Below are positions 1 to 8,267 of a DNA stretch of 37,884 bases, piece after piece. Below the pieces are notes generated by a model that saw only the letters and a list, made by a program, of their open reading frames with translations, had not been told where the DNA came from and did not search any database. Positions within the stretch are counted from its first letter, which is position 1. Each line of letters opens with the position of its first letter. The position numbers and the translations under genes were made by a program. The DNA is from Halobacteriales archaeon QS_5_70_15 (GTDB lineage: Archaea > Halobacteriota > Halobacteria > Halobacteriales > Haloarculaceae): contig PXRQ01000099.1 of the NCBI GenBank assembly GCA_003022005.1, positions 1-37,884 of the forward strand, written 5' to 3'.

Positions 1-1
1 G

Positions 2-265
2 AACTCGTGGTTCGCATCGGTCATACCCGTTCCTGTGACGGTCGAGCCGCTGTACGAGGTCGACCAGCCCGCGCTGGTGGTCCACGGGACCGCCGATGCC
101 GTCTGGCCGCCCGCCGGCGGGGCGGCGCTGGCCGCGGACCTGCCGCGGGGCCGCCACGTTCCGGTCGAGGGCGCGGGCCACCTCGTCGGCGTCGAGCGCT
201 CCCGGACGGTGAACGACCTGCTGACGGGGTTTCTCGAGGAGCACACCGACACGGCGCTCGACTGA
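2..265 (+). CDS. alpha/beta hydrolase, C-terminal part (5' end outside window)
   Basis: The frame is open from the first bases of the window, so the gene begins upstream; 87 C-terminal residues are visible. The segment ALVVHGTADAVWPP followed by EGAGHLVGVER is the usual end of an alpha/beta-hydrolase fold. The Asp in GTAD and the His in AGH fit the acid and histidine of the catalytic triad; the nucleophile elbow would lie upstream. The substrate cannot be told. An internal ATG exists only if reading starts at base 35, but the in-frame upstream residues argue for a longer protein. It converges with the leftward GNAT hybrid, whose end is 13 bases away. Confidence 0.75.
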   Translation, partial: NSWFASVIPVPVTVEPLYEVDQPALVVHGTADAVWPPAGGAALAADLPRGRHVPVEGAGHLVGVERSRTVNDLLTGFLEEHTDTALD

Positions 266-278
266 GCCGGGCGGCCGG

Positions 279-719
279 TCAGAGCCGCTTCCGGAACCGC
301 GCCACGTCGGCGCCGAAGACCTCGTCGTGGGTCGTCCCGACGCGCTCGAACCCCCGCGAGCGGTAGAACGAGACGCCCACCTCATTGTCGGTGAAGACCG
401 ACAGCGCCAGCGCCCGGCCCCCGCGCTCGCGGACCGCCCGCTCGCAGCGGGTTAGCAGCGCCGTCCCGACGCCGAGCGCGACCCGCGGCGGGAGGAGCCG
501 CGCGAACGCCGTGCTCAGCAGGAACGCGGCGGCGACGGCCGCGACGAGCCACGCGACCCCCCCGACCACGTCGACGAGGTGGTAGAAGACGTCGAGGAAG
601 GTGGCGATGAGCGTCGTCCCCGCGAGCAGCGCGAGCGCCCGGGGGGTCCACAGCCGACGGACCAGCGACCCGACGGTCCGGATCGTCCCCGCCGGCGACG
701 GGCCGGACCGGGCGGTCAT
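279..719 (-). CDS. membrane protein fused to C-terminal half of a GNAT acetyltransferase
   Basis: This is a 146-residue protein. Residues about 28-75 form two hydrophobic segments (ALALLAGTTLIATFLDVFYH and GGVAWLVAAVAAAFLLSTAF). From about residue 78 it reads as a GNAT N-acetyltransferase: VALGVGTALLTRCE resembles the acetyl-CoA-binding motif A (R/Q-x-x-G-x-G/A), and VSFYRSRGFERVG is the typical C-terminal N-x-x-x-x-x-F-Y-x-x-x-G-F motif. The N-terminal substrate-binding half of a normal GNAT (about 150 residues) is missing and replaced by the membrane part. This may be a deletion fusion of two genes, and activity is doubtful. The GNAT call is known-family recognition; the fusion history is inference. 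Confidence 0.55.
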   Translation of the reverse strand: MTARSGPSPAGTIRTVGSLVRRLWTPRALALLAGTTLIATFLDVFYHLVDVVGGVAWLVAAVAAAFLLSTAFARLLPPRVALGVGTALLTRCERAVRERGGRALALSVFTDNEVGVSFYRSRGFERVGTTHDEVFGADVARFRKRL

Positions 720-978
720 GTCGGGGCTGGCGGTCGCCCGCTGGCGTTCCGCGTCGATACCATGGTTCCTCCCGGCGGGGCGTCCCCGCGGTTCCGTTCT
801 GACGGGAGGCGCCGCAGGCGAATGTATCTTTCCGGTGCCGGCGGACCGACCGCACGCCGGCGGGCGGGACGTGCGGACCGGGCGGGGTCACCGCCGGGTG
901 GCGTGGGGCGCCGACCGGCCACGCGGTGTCCTGGCAAGCGGACCTACCACCCCTCCCGTTCGCCGGACGTCCCGTCGT

Positions 979-2196
979 TCACCACGCCTCGTGGATCACG
1001 TCCTCCAGTTCGTCGGCGGTCGGGTCGAGGCCCGGCGGCGACCGGGCCAGCGCCGCGTCGTCCATGATGAACTCCGCGATGGCGGGGGCGTCGGCCCTGT
1101 CGACCGGGTCGAGCGCCCGGAGCCGCGCCGGGAGCCCGAGACCGTCCCTGACCGCGGCGACCCGCTCGACGACCGCCTCGGCGACCGCCTCGTCGGACAG
1201 CCCCTCGGTGTCCACCCCGAGGCCGCGGGCGAGCAGGTCCCGCCGGGCGTCGACGCGGTCGAAGACGTACCGGAGGACGTGCGGGACGAGGATCGCGTGG
1301 ACCACCCCCTGCTGGACCGGGTAGCGCCGGGAGAAGCCGTGACCGAACGCGTGGACGATGTTCGTGCTCCGCTCGAACTGGACGAGCGCGATGCCGGTCA
1401 CCGCCCGGTCCATCGCGCCGGGGTCGCCGTCGCCGAGCTTCGGGAACGCGTCGGTCAGCAGCGATAGCCCGTGGATCGCCGTCCCGTCGGTGATCGGGGT
1501 CGGGGACTCGCCGTAGATGGTTTCGAGGCCCTTGTCGAAGCCGTTCATCGCCGACCCCGCGAGCGCGCCCATGGGCGTCGTCTCGAACAGCGCCGGGTCG
1601 TAGCGCACCTCGACCGGCGCCGCCCGCGGGTCGCCGATGCCGACCCGGTCGACCTGTCCGACGGGCGGCTCGTCGACGCTGGCGACCAGCAGCGATCCCC
1701 CCGAGGAGACGTCCGCGCCGGCGAAGGTGGTCGGGACGGCTACCATCGGCGTCACGTCGCCGCCGTCGCTCCGGACGGGAGCGATGCCGCCCTCCCCCTC
1801 GGCCTTGGCCTCCGCGAGCAGGTCGTCCATCGTCCGTCCGTCGGCGTCGAGCACGCTCATCGCCCGGGCGACGTCGATACTGCTCCCGCCGCCGACGGCG
1901 ACCAGCGCGTCCGCGTCGACCTCGCGCATCCGCTCCAGGCCGTCGGAGGCGTCGACGGCGGCCTTCGACGGCCGCGTCCCGTCGAACACCCCCGCGAGAC
2001 GGTCGCCGAGCCCCTCCCGCACCGGGCCCATCAGCTCCTCGTTTGCCCCGACGTTCGATCCGCAGACGACGAGCGCACGTTCCAGTCCCCGCTCGGCCAG
2101 GTCCTCGCCGAGTTCGGCGATGCGACCCCGCCCGTAGACGAGGTCCACGCCACAGTGGTCGTAGTCGAACGTGTCCGGGATCGGTAGCGCGGGCAT
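979..2196 (-). CDS. iron-containing alcohol dehydrogenase family protein
   Basis: A 405-residue protein of normal length for the family. These are NAD(P)-dependent alcohol or polyol dehydrogenases with a Rossmann-like N-terminus and an all-helical metal-binding C-terminus. The nucleotide-binding signature DALVAVGGGSSIDVAR lies near residues 95-110. The metal region is visible as SAMNGFDKGLE (around residue 220) and NIVHAFGHGFSRRYPVQQG (about 285-305), where the histidines and the preceding Asp would hold Fe2+ or Zn2+. Similar haloarchaeal proteins are annotated only to family level, and the alcohol substrate is unknown. The start ATG is followed directly by typical family sequence. No convincing TATA box was seen. 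It is read leftward, downstream of the broken amidotransferase gene. Confidence 0.85.
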   Translation of the reverse strand: MPALPIPDTFDYDHCGVDLVYGRGRIAELGEDLAERGLERALVVCGSNVGANEELMGPVREGLGDRLAGVFDGTRPSKAAVDASDGLERMREVDADALVAVGGGSSIDVARAMSVLDADGRTMDDLLAEAKAEGEGGIAPVRSDGGDVTPMVAVPTTFAGADVSSGGSLLVASVDEPPVGQVDRVGIGDPRAAPVEVRYDPALFETTPMGALAGSAMNGFDKGLETIYGESPTPITDGTAIHGLSLLTDAFPKLGDGDPGAMDRAVTGIALVQFERSTNIVHAFGHGFSRRYPVQQGVVHAILVPHVLRYVFDRVDARRDLLARGLGVDTEGLSDEAVAEAVVERVAAVRDGLGLPARLRALDPVDRADAPAIAEFIMDDAALARSPPGLDPTADELEDVIHEAW

Positions 2197-2292
2197 GAAA
2201 CGCCCCTCCTTCGGCTACCCTCATCACTGTTGGGGCACCGGAGGCCGGGACGTCGCCCGCGAGAGAGAGGAGGCCGGTCGGCGCCGGCCCTC

Positions 2293-3217
2293 TCAGACGG
2301 CGGGCAGGTCGAGGCCGAGCGGTTCGATGGCCGTCTCGCTGTCGGGTGCGACCGTCACGAGGCTGTTCCGGGGGCCCCCGCCAGACGCGGTCGTCCTCGA
2401 AGGGCGGCTCGCTCGCGATCAGCGTCGCCGCGTCCCCCTCCGGGGCCGTCGTCCCGGCGAACTTCCCCGTCGGCCACGAACGAGCCGGCCTCGCCAACGT
2501 AGAGCGACTGTGCGGAGGCGTCATCGGGGCTCGCGTACCGCGTGGCGACGACGGACTCGCCGTCGGTCGGACAGGAGTTCGCCCACGTGGTCTCCACCGC
2601 CCGGCTTCGTGTTTCAGCGTCTCCAGGTACGCCAGTCCGTCGCGGACCGCGGCTGCGAGGTCATCGGCGTCGGGATCGAGGACGGCCTCGCCGAGTTCGT
2701 CCTGGATCACCGCGAACGCGTGCCGGCTGTCGGTGGTCCCGCGGATCCCGAAGTAGAACTCCTCGTCGAGCGCCTCGCGGAGCCGTCGGATCACGTCCTC
2801 GTACGCGCCGAACCCACCGTTGTGCATGAGCACGAGCTCCTGGCGGGCCTCCGCCACTCGACCCCGGTCCCGCCGGTCCTCGAGGGCCTGCCGGCCGCCG
2901 GGGAACGGGTGACAGTTGAGCCGCTGGACCGCGAGCCCGGGGCTGGCGGCCCGGACGTGCGCGAAGTAGAGCGGCGTCTCCACGAGCGGGCTCACCTGCG
3001 TCATGGTCTCGTCGTTCCAGGCCGGACGGACCTCGCGGTAGACCGCCGGTTCGGGCGAGATCCCGGGTCGGTACCAGCCGACGCCCCAGCCGTCGCCGTT
3101 CAGCGGCTCCTCGTGCTCGCGGGCGTCCGTCGACTGCCGGATGATGGAGTGGTCCGGCTTGTAGAGCAGTTCGTCCAGCTGGATGGGCGGGCCGTGGTAG
3201 GCGACGAACCGACACGT
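2293..3217 (-). pseudogene. broken class II glutamine amidotransferase (YafJ/EgtC-like)
   Basis: Read in pieces, the strand gives CRFVAYHGPP, then GDGWGVGWY, SPLVETPLYFAHVRAAS, LNCHPFPGG, MHNGGFGAYED, RGTTDSRHAFAVI, TDGESVVATRYASP, and the end LGLDLPAV-stop. This is the order seen in class II (Ntn, N-terminal Cys) glutamine amidotransferases of the EgtC/YafJ type. The catalytic Cys codon TGT (3212-3214) is preceded by ACG where ATG is expected. A stop codon lies in frame four codons before the Cys, so no start is available. The frame changes near 2600, again near 2460, and again near 2375 in a run of G and C. Start loss plus three shifts make a functional product unlikely. Confidence 0.8.
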
Positions 3218-3280
3218 ACCCCGACGTCAGCACCCACCCGCTCGAGTCCGGCGCCCGCGACGGGAGCGGCCAGCCGACGC

Positions 3281-4477
3281 TCAGTAGAACGTCTCGTCCT
3301 CGCGGGCCATCTCGAGCAGCAGGTCACACGGTAGCGCGTGGTCGATCTCCCTGATGTCCTCGTGTTTGGCGGCGAACCGCGTACACTCGCGGATGACCGG
3401 CTCCAGCCCCACCTCGTCGGCTTTCTCGAGGGGACCGCTCGGCCAGTTCCCGCCGAGCTTCGCGCCGGTGTCGATGTCCTCGGGGCTGGCGACGTCGTGC
3501 TGGACGAGCTTCGCCGCCTCGTTGATCGTCGGCGCCCAGATCCGCAGCGGGTCGAACTCCTCGCCCGCCGCCTCGGGGATGGTCGGCTGGTCCTGGTCGG
3601 AGTAGTCGTAGTAGCCCTTCCCGGCCTTCCGGCCGTAGTGGCCCTGCTCGTACTTCTCGTGGATCAGCTCGGGGACCGGCGTGTCGTAGTTCAGCGGCCG
3701 GTCGTCGGTGAGGTGGCCCTCCTCGGCCTCGACGGAGAGCTGGATCGAGCCGGTGTAGTCCGCGAGTTCGAACGGCCCCATCGGGAAGCCGGCCTGGTAC
3801 TTCATCGCCGAGTCGATCGCCTCGATCCCCGCCTCTCCCCACTGGACGTACCAGACCGCCGTCCGGCCGTACGGGCGCATCAGCCGGTTGACGATGAACG
3901 AGGGGATATCGATCCGACAGCGGATCGGCGTCTTGCCGAGGTCCTCGATGAACGCCTCGGCGGTGTCGGCGACCTCGGGGTCGACGTGCTCGGTCTCGAT
4001 GACCTCCACCAGTTCCATCAGCATCGGCGGGTTGAACCAGTGGGTGCCACAGACCCGTTCCGGACGGTCGGTGGTCTCGGCGATCCTCGTGATGTTCAGT
4101 CCCGAAGTGTTGGTCGCCAGGATCGCCTCCTCGGGGGCGTTCGCGTCGATGTCCCCGAAGATCGACTCCTTCAGGTCCTGGTTCTCGGGGGCCGCCTCGG
4201 TGACGAACCGGGCGTCCGAGACGCCCTCGGCGGTCTCGGTGTAGGTCTCGATGCGGTCCATCGCCGCGGCCGTCTCCCCCTCCGTGGCGCGGTCGTGATC
4301 GACGGCCTTCCCGAGGCTCCACTCGATCTCCTCGATCGCCTCCTCGAGCTGCTCCTCGTCGACGTCACAGAGCGCCACCTCGTAGCCGCCGAGCGCCGAC
4401 ACCGCGGCGATGCCGCGACCCATCTGCCCGGCGCCGACGACGGCCGTCCGCTCGATCTCCTCGAGACTCGCGGTCAT
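3281..4477 (-). CDS. 3-hydroxyacyl-CoA dehydrogenase
   Basis: A 398-residue protein (from the second Met) that should oxidise 3-hydroxyacyl-CoA to 3-oxoacyl-CoA with NAD+ in beta-oxidation or related acyl-CoA metabolism in the cytoplasm. The N-terminal Rossmann motif is VVGAGQMGRGIA (residues about 13-24). NTSGLNI and GTHWFNPP (about 140-165) carry the conserved Ser/Asn and catalytic His, and FIVNRLMRPYGR begins the helical C-terminal dimerisation domain. A longer reading frame starts at 4489, but a TATA-like TCATAAAC at 4502-4509 places a leaderless start at 4477, where MTASLEEIE also fits the family N-terminus. A truncated thiolase lies elsewhere in the window (18.2 kb) but is not linked. 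Confidence 0.9.
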   Translation of the reverse strand: MTASLEEIERTAVVGAGQMGRGIAAVSALGGYEVALCDVDEEQLEEAIEEIEWSLGKAVDHDRATEGETAAAMDRIETYTETAEGVSDARFVTEAAPENQDLKESIFGDIDANAPEEAILATNTSGLNITRIAETTDRPERVCGTHWFNPPMLMELVEVIETEHVDPEVADTAEAFIEDLGKTPIRCRIDIPSFIVNRLMRPYGRTAVWYVQWGEAGIEAIDSAMKYQAGFPMGPFELADYTGSIQLSVEAEEGHLTDDRPLNYDTPVPELIHEKYEQGHYGRKAGKGYYDYSDQDQPTIPEAAGEEFDPLRIWAPTINEAAKLVQHDVASPEDIDTGAKLGGNWPSGPLEKADEVGLEPVIRECTRFAAKHEDIREIDHALPCDLLLEMAREDETFY

Positions 4478-4501
4478 GTCCGGCGACAACGGACGGGCGG
4501 G

Positions 4502-4509
4502 TCATAAAC
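4502..4509 (-). promoter_or_regulatory. TATA box for the hydroxyacyl-CoA dehydrogenase gene
   Basis: GTTTATGA on the minus strand is centred about 29 bases before the ATG at 4477. This matches leaderless haloarchaeal transcription and decides the start over the Met four codons upstream. Confidence 0.5.
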
Positions 4510-4563
4510 GGTCGGCGTTCGGACGGCCGCGATCCGACAGAAGTGTTTGTATCGAAAGGGAGG

Positions 4564-4986
4564 CTACTCCGCTCCGAGTTCGGCCAGCAGACGGCGGGCG
4601 TGGCCGACGGAGTACCGCACGCCGAACGCCCGGTGGACGTGTTCGCGGAGGAGTTCGGGCGACCAGGCCGGTTCGTCGAACCCGAACTCGCCGGGGGGAT
4701 CGCCGAGGTGAGCCGCGAGCGCGGCCCGCTCTTCGGCGTCAAGTTTCGGAGGTCGACCGGGGCGGTCGTCGTCGTAGAGGGCGTCCGCCAGCGGCCGCTC
4801 CTCGAACCGGTCGAGCCAGGAGTAGACGGTCGACTGGGGAATGCCGTAGCGCTCGACGAGCGTTCCCACGGGAACGCCGTCGAGGTACGCGAGCGCGATC
4901 ACCAGGCGTTTGGCCGCCTTCGGCGTCTCGGCCGCCGCCAGCGCCTCGCGGAGTTCCGTCGCCGTGACCCCCTCGATATCCGGCAT
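4564..4986 (-). CDS. IS630-type helix-turn-helix protein
   Basis: A 140-residue protein. The N-terminal two thirds hold a helix-turn-helix of the IS630/Tc1 transposase N-terminal kind: AAKRLVIALAYLDGVPVGTL, then YGIPQSTVYSWLDRFEER and DDDRPGRPPKL. The last third (SPELLREHVHRAFGVRYSVG) matches the second DNA-binding helix bundle that normally precedes the catalytic DDE domain. No DDE domain follows, either in frame or in another frame downstream. Stand-alone proteins of this size are common in haloarchaea, so it may be a domesticated DNA-binding protein rather than a recent IS remnant. A TATA-like TTATAT at 5009-5015, 26 bases before the ATG, supports expression. Confidence 0.7.
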   Translation of the reverse strand: MPDIEGVTATELREALAAAETPKAAKRLVIALAYLDGVPVGTLVERYGIPQSTVYSWLDRFEERPLADALYDDDRPGRPPKLDAEERAALAAHLGDPPGEFGFDEPAWSPELLREHVHRAFGVRYSVGHARRLLAELGAE

Positions 4987-5008
4987 GTCGGTCGCTCGGG
5001 ACCGGAGC

Positions 5009-5015
5009 CATATAA
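5009..5015 (-). promoter_or_regulatory. TATA box for HTH protein
   Basis: Minus strand GTTATATGG lies 26 bases before the ATG at 4986, which implies a leaderless transcript. Confidence 0.5.
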
Positions 5016-5128
5016 CTCCAGCTACTTGTGTTACAGGACGGTCGAGGAGCCGACCGGGATCGGCCGCCGCACCCGTCGGGAGTCGAGCGAAACCCTCAGG
5101 GCCCGTCCGTTCGGCGTCGAGCGTGGAG

Positions 5129-5944
5129 ATGACAGACGAGGGAACCGGCGGCGGGGCCAGCGGAGTCGACGAGGCCGGCGAAGGCGGCGGACAGGCCTGG
5201 GACGCCGGCGCGTACGACGGCGACCACGCGTTCGTCTACGAGTACGGCGAGGCGCTGCTCGATCTGCTCGCGCCCGGCCCGGACGAGCGGGTGCTGGACC
5301 TCGGGTGTGGGACCGGCCACCTGACCGCCGTCCTCGCCGAGTCCGGCGCGTCGGTGGTCGGGGTCGACGCCTCGCGGGAGATGCTCGTGGAGGCCCGGGC
5401 GACACACCCGGATCTCCCGTTCGTCAGGGGCGACGCCCGACGGCTCCCGTTCGAGGGGTCGTTCGACGCCGTCCTCTCGAACGCGGTGCTCCACTGGGTC
5501 GACGGGGCCGACCAGGACGACGCGATCGCCTCGGTCCGTGACGCGCTCCGCCCGGGCGGCCGGTTCGTCGCCGAACTCGGCGGGAGCGGGAACGTCGCCC
5601 GGCTCGCCGCCGCCGTCGAGGCCGAACTCACCGACAGGGGGTTCGATCCCGGCGACCCGTGGCACTTCCCGACCGTCGGCGAGTACGCCTCGCGGCTCGA
5701 ACGCCACGGCTTCGAGGTCCGGTTCGCCCGACTGTTCGACCGACCGACCGAACTCGAGGACGGCGAGGCGGGGCTCGAGAACTGGTTGCGGATGTTCGGC
5801 GAGGAACTCCTGGGTTCGGTCCCCGAGCCCGAGCGGGACGCGATCCGCGCGGCCGCCGCCGACCGCCTGCGGGGGGAGCTGTTCGAGGACGGGACCTGGA
5901 CGGCCGACTACCGGCGCCTCCGGTTCGTGGCCGTCCGCGAGTGA
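5129..5944 (+). CDS. class I SAM-dependent methyltransferase
   Basis: A 271-residue protein. Motif I (VLDLGCGTGHLTAVLAESGA, about residues 52-71) and the acidic end of strand 2 (VVGVDAS) form the S-adenosylmethionine pocket. FVRGDARRLPF and FDAVLSNAVLHWVD are motifs II and III of the class I fold. The VLHWV signature and the C-terminal RRLRFVAVRE resemble the trans-aconitate-methyltransferase-like group, but the substrate cannot be assigned. The frame stays open upstream to 4910. The start at 5129 is chosen because the earlier part reads as non-coding between divergent genes and MTDEGTGGG is a typical acidic haloarchaeal N-terminus. It diverges from the HTH gene. Confidence 0.85.
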   Translation: MTDEGTGGGASGVDEAGEGGGQAWDAGAYDGDHAFVYEYGEALLDLLAPGPDERVLDLGCGTGHLTAVLAESGASVVGVDASREMLVEARATHPDLPFVRGDARRLPFEGSFDAVLSNAVLHWVDGADQDDAIASVRDALRPGGRFVAELGGSGNVARLAAAVEAELTDRGFDPGDPWHFPTVGEYASRLERHGFEVRFARLFDRPTELEDGEAGLENWLRMFGEELLGSVPEPERDAIRAAAADRLRGELFEDGTWTADYRRLRFVAVRE

Positions 5945-6061
5945 GGGCCGGGGACGACGGACGTCCCCGTCGGCACCCTGTGCGGGGGATGGGACAGGTT
6001 CGGGGGATGGACAGGTCAGGTCCGGACGAACGGACCCGCTCTCCGGTTTCGGTGTAGGGAG

Positions 6062-6377
6062 GCGGTTTCGTGGTCGGCGTAGAAGGCGTAGACGATGTCC
6101 TGGCCCCAGACGGTGTGACCTTCGGCGTGAACGTAGACGTAGCCGACACCGGGGACTTCGTCCCCGACTTTCTGGGTGATGGTGTCGTCGAGGATGATGT
6201 AGCCGTCCTGTGACGAGCGTGTTTCACCATGGTTCTGAAGTTCCTCGAACCGTTCGTGAATGAGTTGGTCCGCGTCCCAGTCGTACCCGGTGAGGAACGG
6301 TGACGTTGCGGTGGAGACGGCGACTCGAACTCGTCAAGCGCTGACGTGCACGACAGAAAGTCCGTGATCGGCATCAT
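6062..6377 (-). pseudogene. N-terminal remnant of an IS transposase (IS4/IS701-like)
   Basis: The minus strand reads MPITDFLSCTSALDEFE. After a frame change near 6302 it continues PFLTGYDWDADQLIHERFEE, DGYIILDDTITQKVGDEVPG and YVYVHAEGHTVWGQDIVYAF, and stops being recognisable after ADHE near 6065. ILDDT is the expected first catalytic Asp region of a DDE transposase, and VWGQDIVYAFYADHE is typical of the haloarchaeal members. Only about 105 N-terminal residues of an expected 350-400 remain. The family placement (IS4/IS701-like) is from memory and less sure than the transposase call. Confidence 0.7.
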
Positions 6378-6430
6378 TCGTCGGTGCGTCCACCTACATC
6401 ACGCTCCCCCTTCAACGTGCAAAGCTGAAC
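6361..6430 (-). repeat. IS 5' end, copy A
   Basis: About 70 bases including the transposase start and its upstream region are repeated at 9186-9255 in the same orientation (about 85 % identical by eye). Shared blocks are gatcggcatcattcgtcggt and cctacatcacgct. Confidence 0.75.
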
Positions 6431-6437
6431 AGTAAAC

Positions 6438-6446
6438 TGAAATATC
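6438..6446 (+). promoter_or_regulatory. TATA box for the histidine kinase gene
   Basis: TGAAATATC is centred 28 bases before the ATG at 6471, just beyond the edge of the IS remnant. Confidence 0.45.
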
Positions 6447-6470
6447 CTCTCACGGGACGTAGGAGTATTC

Positions 6471-8207
6471 ATGGAGTGGTCGCCCGTTGCTGTCGCCTTC
6501 CTACTCGTCGCGGGACTGTTCCTCGTGGCGGCATGGACGGCCTGGCGCCACCGAGAGGCACCGGGCGCCGGCCTGTTCGCGGCCGTCGCCGGTCTGACGG
6601 TCGCGGGCGCACTCGCGATCGGCGCAGCCGTCGTCTTGGATCTCCCGCGAATGATCATTCTCGCATCGGCGATAACTACCAGTCTTCTCGTCCCGGTCCC
6701 TTGGCTGTTGTTCTCCTTTGAATACACAGGGCGGAACGAACTGGTTTCCGCCGGCATTGTGGGCATCACTGCGACGGTGCCAGGTGTGGGGTTGGTGGCG
6801 ACAGCACTGATCTTCGGTTCACAGTTCCTGTCCTCGCTACGACTTCCGTCCCCGGATATGGCCAGTGGTCTCTACGGCGTGATCGTGACCGTCCTCGGGA
6901 TAGTACAGTGGCTCGCTCTCCTCTATGCCGGTGGACTAATACTGATCGGGAGCGGTATACTGCTGTGGACGTTCCACCGCTACGAACACCTCGATTCGGC
7001 GACCGGGACGGTGCTGGGTGTCTTTGGGACAGTTCCCTGGATGTCACTTTTGTTCGGGATCCGAATAGAACACATCGCGCCGCTCGCCCTCCCGAGGACG
7101 AGCGCGGTCGGTTTCCTCGCAGGCGCCATCGCCGTAGTGAGCGGCCTCAAACGCTATCGTCTCTTCCAGAACGTCCCGGGAGCGCACAACATCGCTCCGG
7201 CGACCGTCATCGAAGAGCTAGAAGACGTCGTGATCGTGATCGACGGGGAAGGAACGGTGGTGGAGGTCAATCCCGCCGCCAAACAGGTACTTGATATCAC
7301 GACGCCCGAAGTGGTCGGAGCCGACATCGAGGGGCTTCTGGAGGCGCCCTTTCCGGACCTCCGGGAAACCGAGACCGTCGAACTGCAGGCCAGTACAGGA
7401 CGGGAGTTGTTCGAACCGACGGTCTCGGAGTTGACCGGCCAACACGGCCACTGTATCGGATACACGATCGCCCTACGCAATGTAACATCCCGGATTACCC
7501 GCCAGCAACGCCTGGAAGTCCTCAACCGGGTACTCCGACACAACCTCCGTAACGACATGAACGTCGTTCTCGGTCAGGTGGAACTGCTCCAGAAGAGCGT
7601 CGACGACCCCACCCTCGTCGGTTACACCGAGACCATCGTTCGGACCGCACGGGACCTGACCCGTTTCTCGGAAGAGGCTCGCGAAATCGATCAGCTCATG
7701 GCGACTACTGACAGGAACTCCCGCGACGTTCCCCTTTCGCCTCTGGTCGAGGAGCTACTGGCATCAATCACGGCCGATCACCCGCGAACGACCTATGACT
7801 ACGACGTTCCGTCCGGTGTCGTCTTCGGGGGGTCCGAAGACCTGATACGCCTTGCGCTGACGAAGCTCGTCGAAAACGCTATCCAACACAACGACACCAC
7901 GGAGCCTTGCGTCGAGATACGGGCCAGCTACGATCCTGACCGGACCTATCCCTTGAGTGTCTCAGTCCTGGATAACGGGCCCGGTATTCCGGACCACGAG
8001 AGGAAAGCGATCGTACAGGGGGACGAATCTCCTCTCCAACACGGGTCCGGTCTCGGCCTGTGGGTGGTCCGGTGGATCGCTACGCGTCTCGGCGGGGAAA
8101 TAGACATCAAGCGTCGCGAACCTCGCGGTACTATCGTCACGCTGAACCTTCCCCGGGCGCACCGGAGCAAGGTGGAGACATCGGTATCAGGTGGTGGACG
8201 CGACTGA
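6471..8207 (+). CDS. seven-TM sensor histidine kinase with PAS domain
   Basis: A 578-residue protein. Residues 1-230 contain about seven hydrophobic segments, the HisKA_7TM type of sensor. Residues about 240-340 form a PAS-like domain (VIEELEDVVIVIDGEGTVVE, then VNPAAKQVLDI). The H-box NRVLRHNLRNDMNVVLG follows at about residue 350; the HNLRND form is the usual haloarchaeal one. The ATPase part has the N box LVENAIQHND, G1 LDNGPGIPD and G2 GSGLGLWVVRW. It should autophosphorylate and pass phosphate to a response regulator; none is encoded nearby. Codon use is less GC-rich than in neighbours, and IS remnants lie on both sides, so it may have been acquired with the pilin gene next to it. Confidence 0.9.
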   Translation: MEWSPVAVAFLLVAGLFLVAAWTAWRHREAPGAGLFAAVAGLTVAGALAIGAAVVLDLPRMIILASAITTSLLVPVPWLLFSFEYTGRNELVSAGIVGITATVPGVGLVATALIFGSQFLSSLRLPSPDMASGLYGVIVTVLGIVQWLALLYAGGLILIGSGILLWTFHRYEHLDSATGTVLGVFGTVPWMSLLFGIRIEHIAPLALPRTSAVGFLAGAIAVVSGLKRYRLFQNVPGAHNIAPATVIEELEDVVIVIDGEGTVVEVNPAAKQVLDITTPEVVGADIEGLLEAPFPDLRETETVELQASTGRELFEPTVSELTGQHGHCIGYTIALRNVTSRITRQQRLEVLNRVLRHNLRNDMNVVLGQVELLQKSVDDPTLVGYTETIVRTARDLTRFSEEAREIDQLMATTDRNSRDVPLSPLVEELLASITADHPRTTYDYDVPSGVVFGGSEDLIRLALTKLVENAIQHNDTTEPCVEIRASYDPDRTYPLSVSVLDNGPGIPDHERKAIVQGDESPLQHGSGLGLWVVRWIATRLGGEIDIKRREPRGTIVTLNLPRAHRSKVETSVSGGGRD

Positions 8208-8267
8208 CCGTCACTCGCACTTCGATCCAGTCACTCCTACAGAGGAGTCGACGAGAGGAGATCGGAT

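Noticed and set aside
944..3004. 686-codon minus-strand frame
   Set aside because: Only its start belongs to the broken amidotransferase; the rest is an off-frame reading of the alcohol dehydrogenase.
5950..5968. GGGGAC...GTCCCC hairpin after the methyltransferase
   Set aside because: Could be a terminator, but such short GC hairpins are frequent by chance here and no T-run follows.
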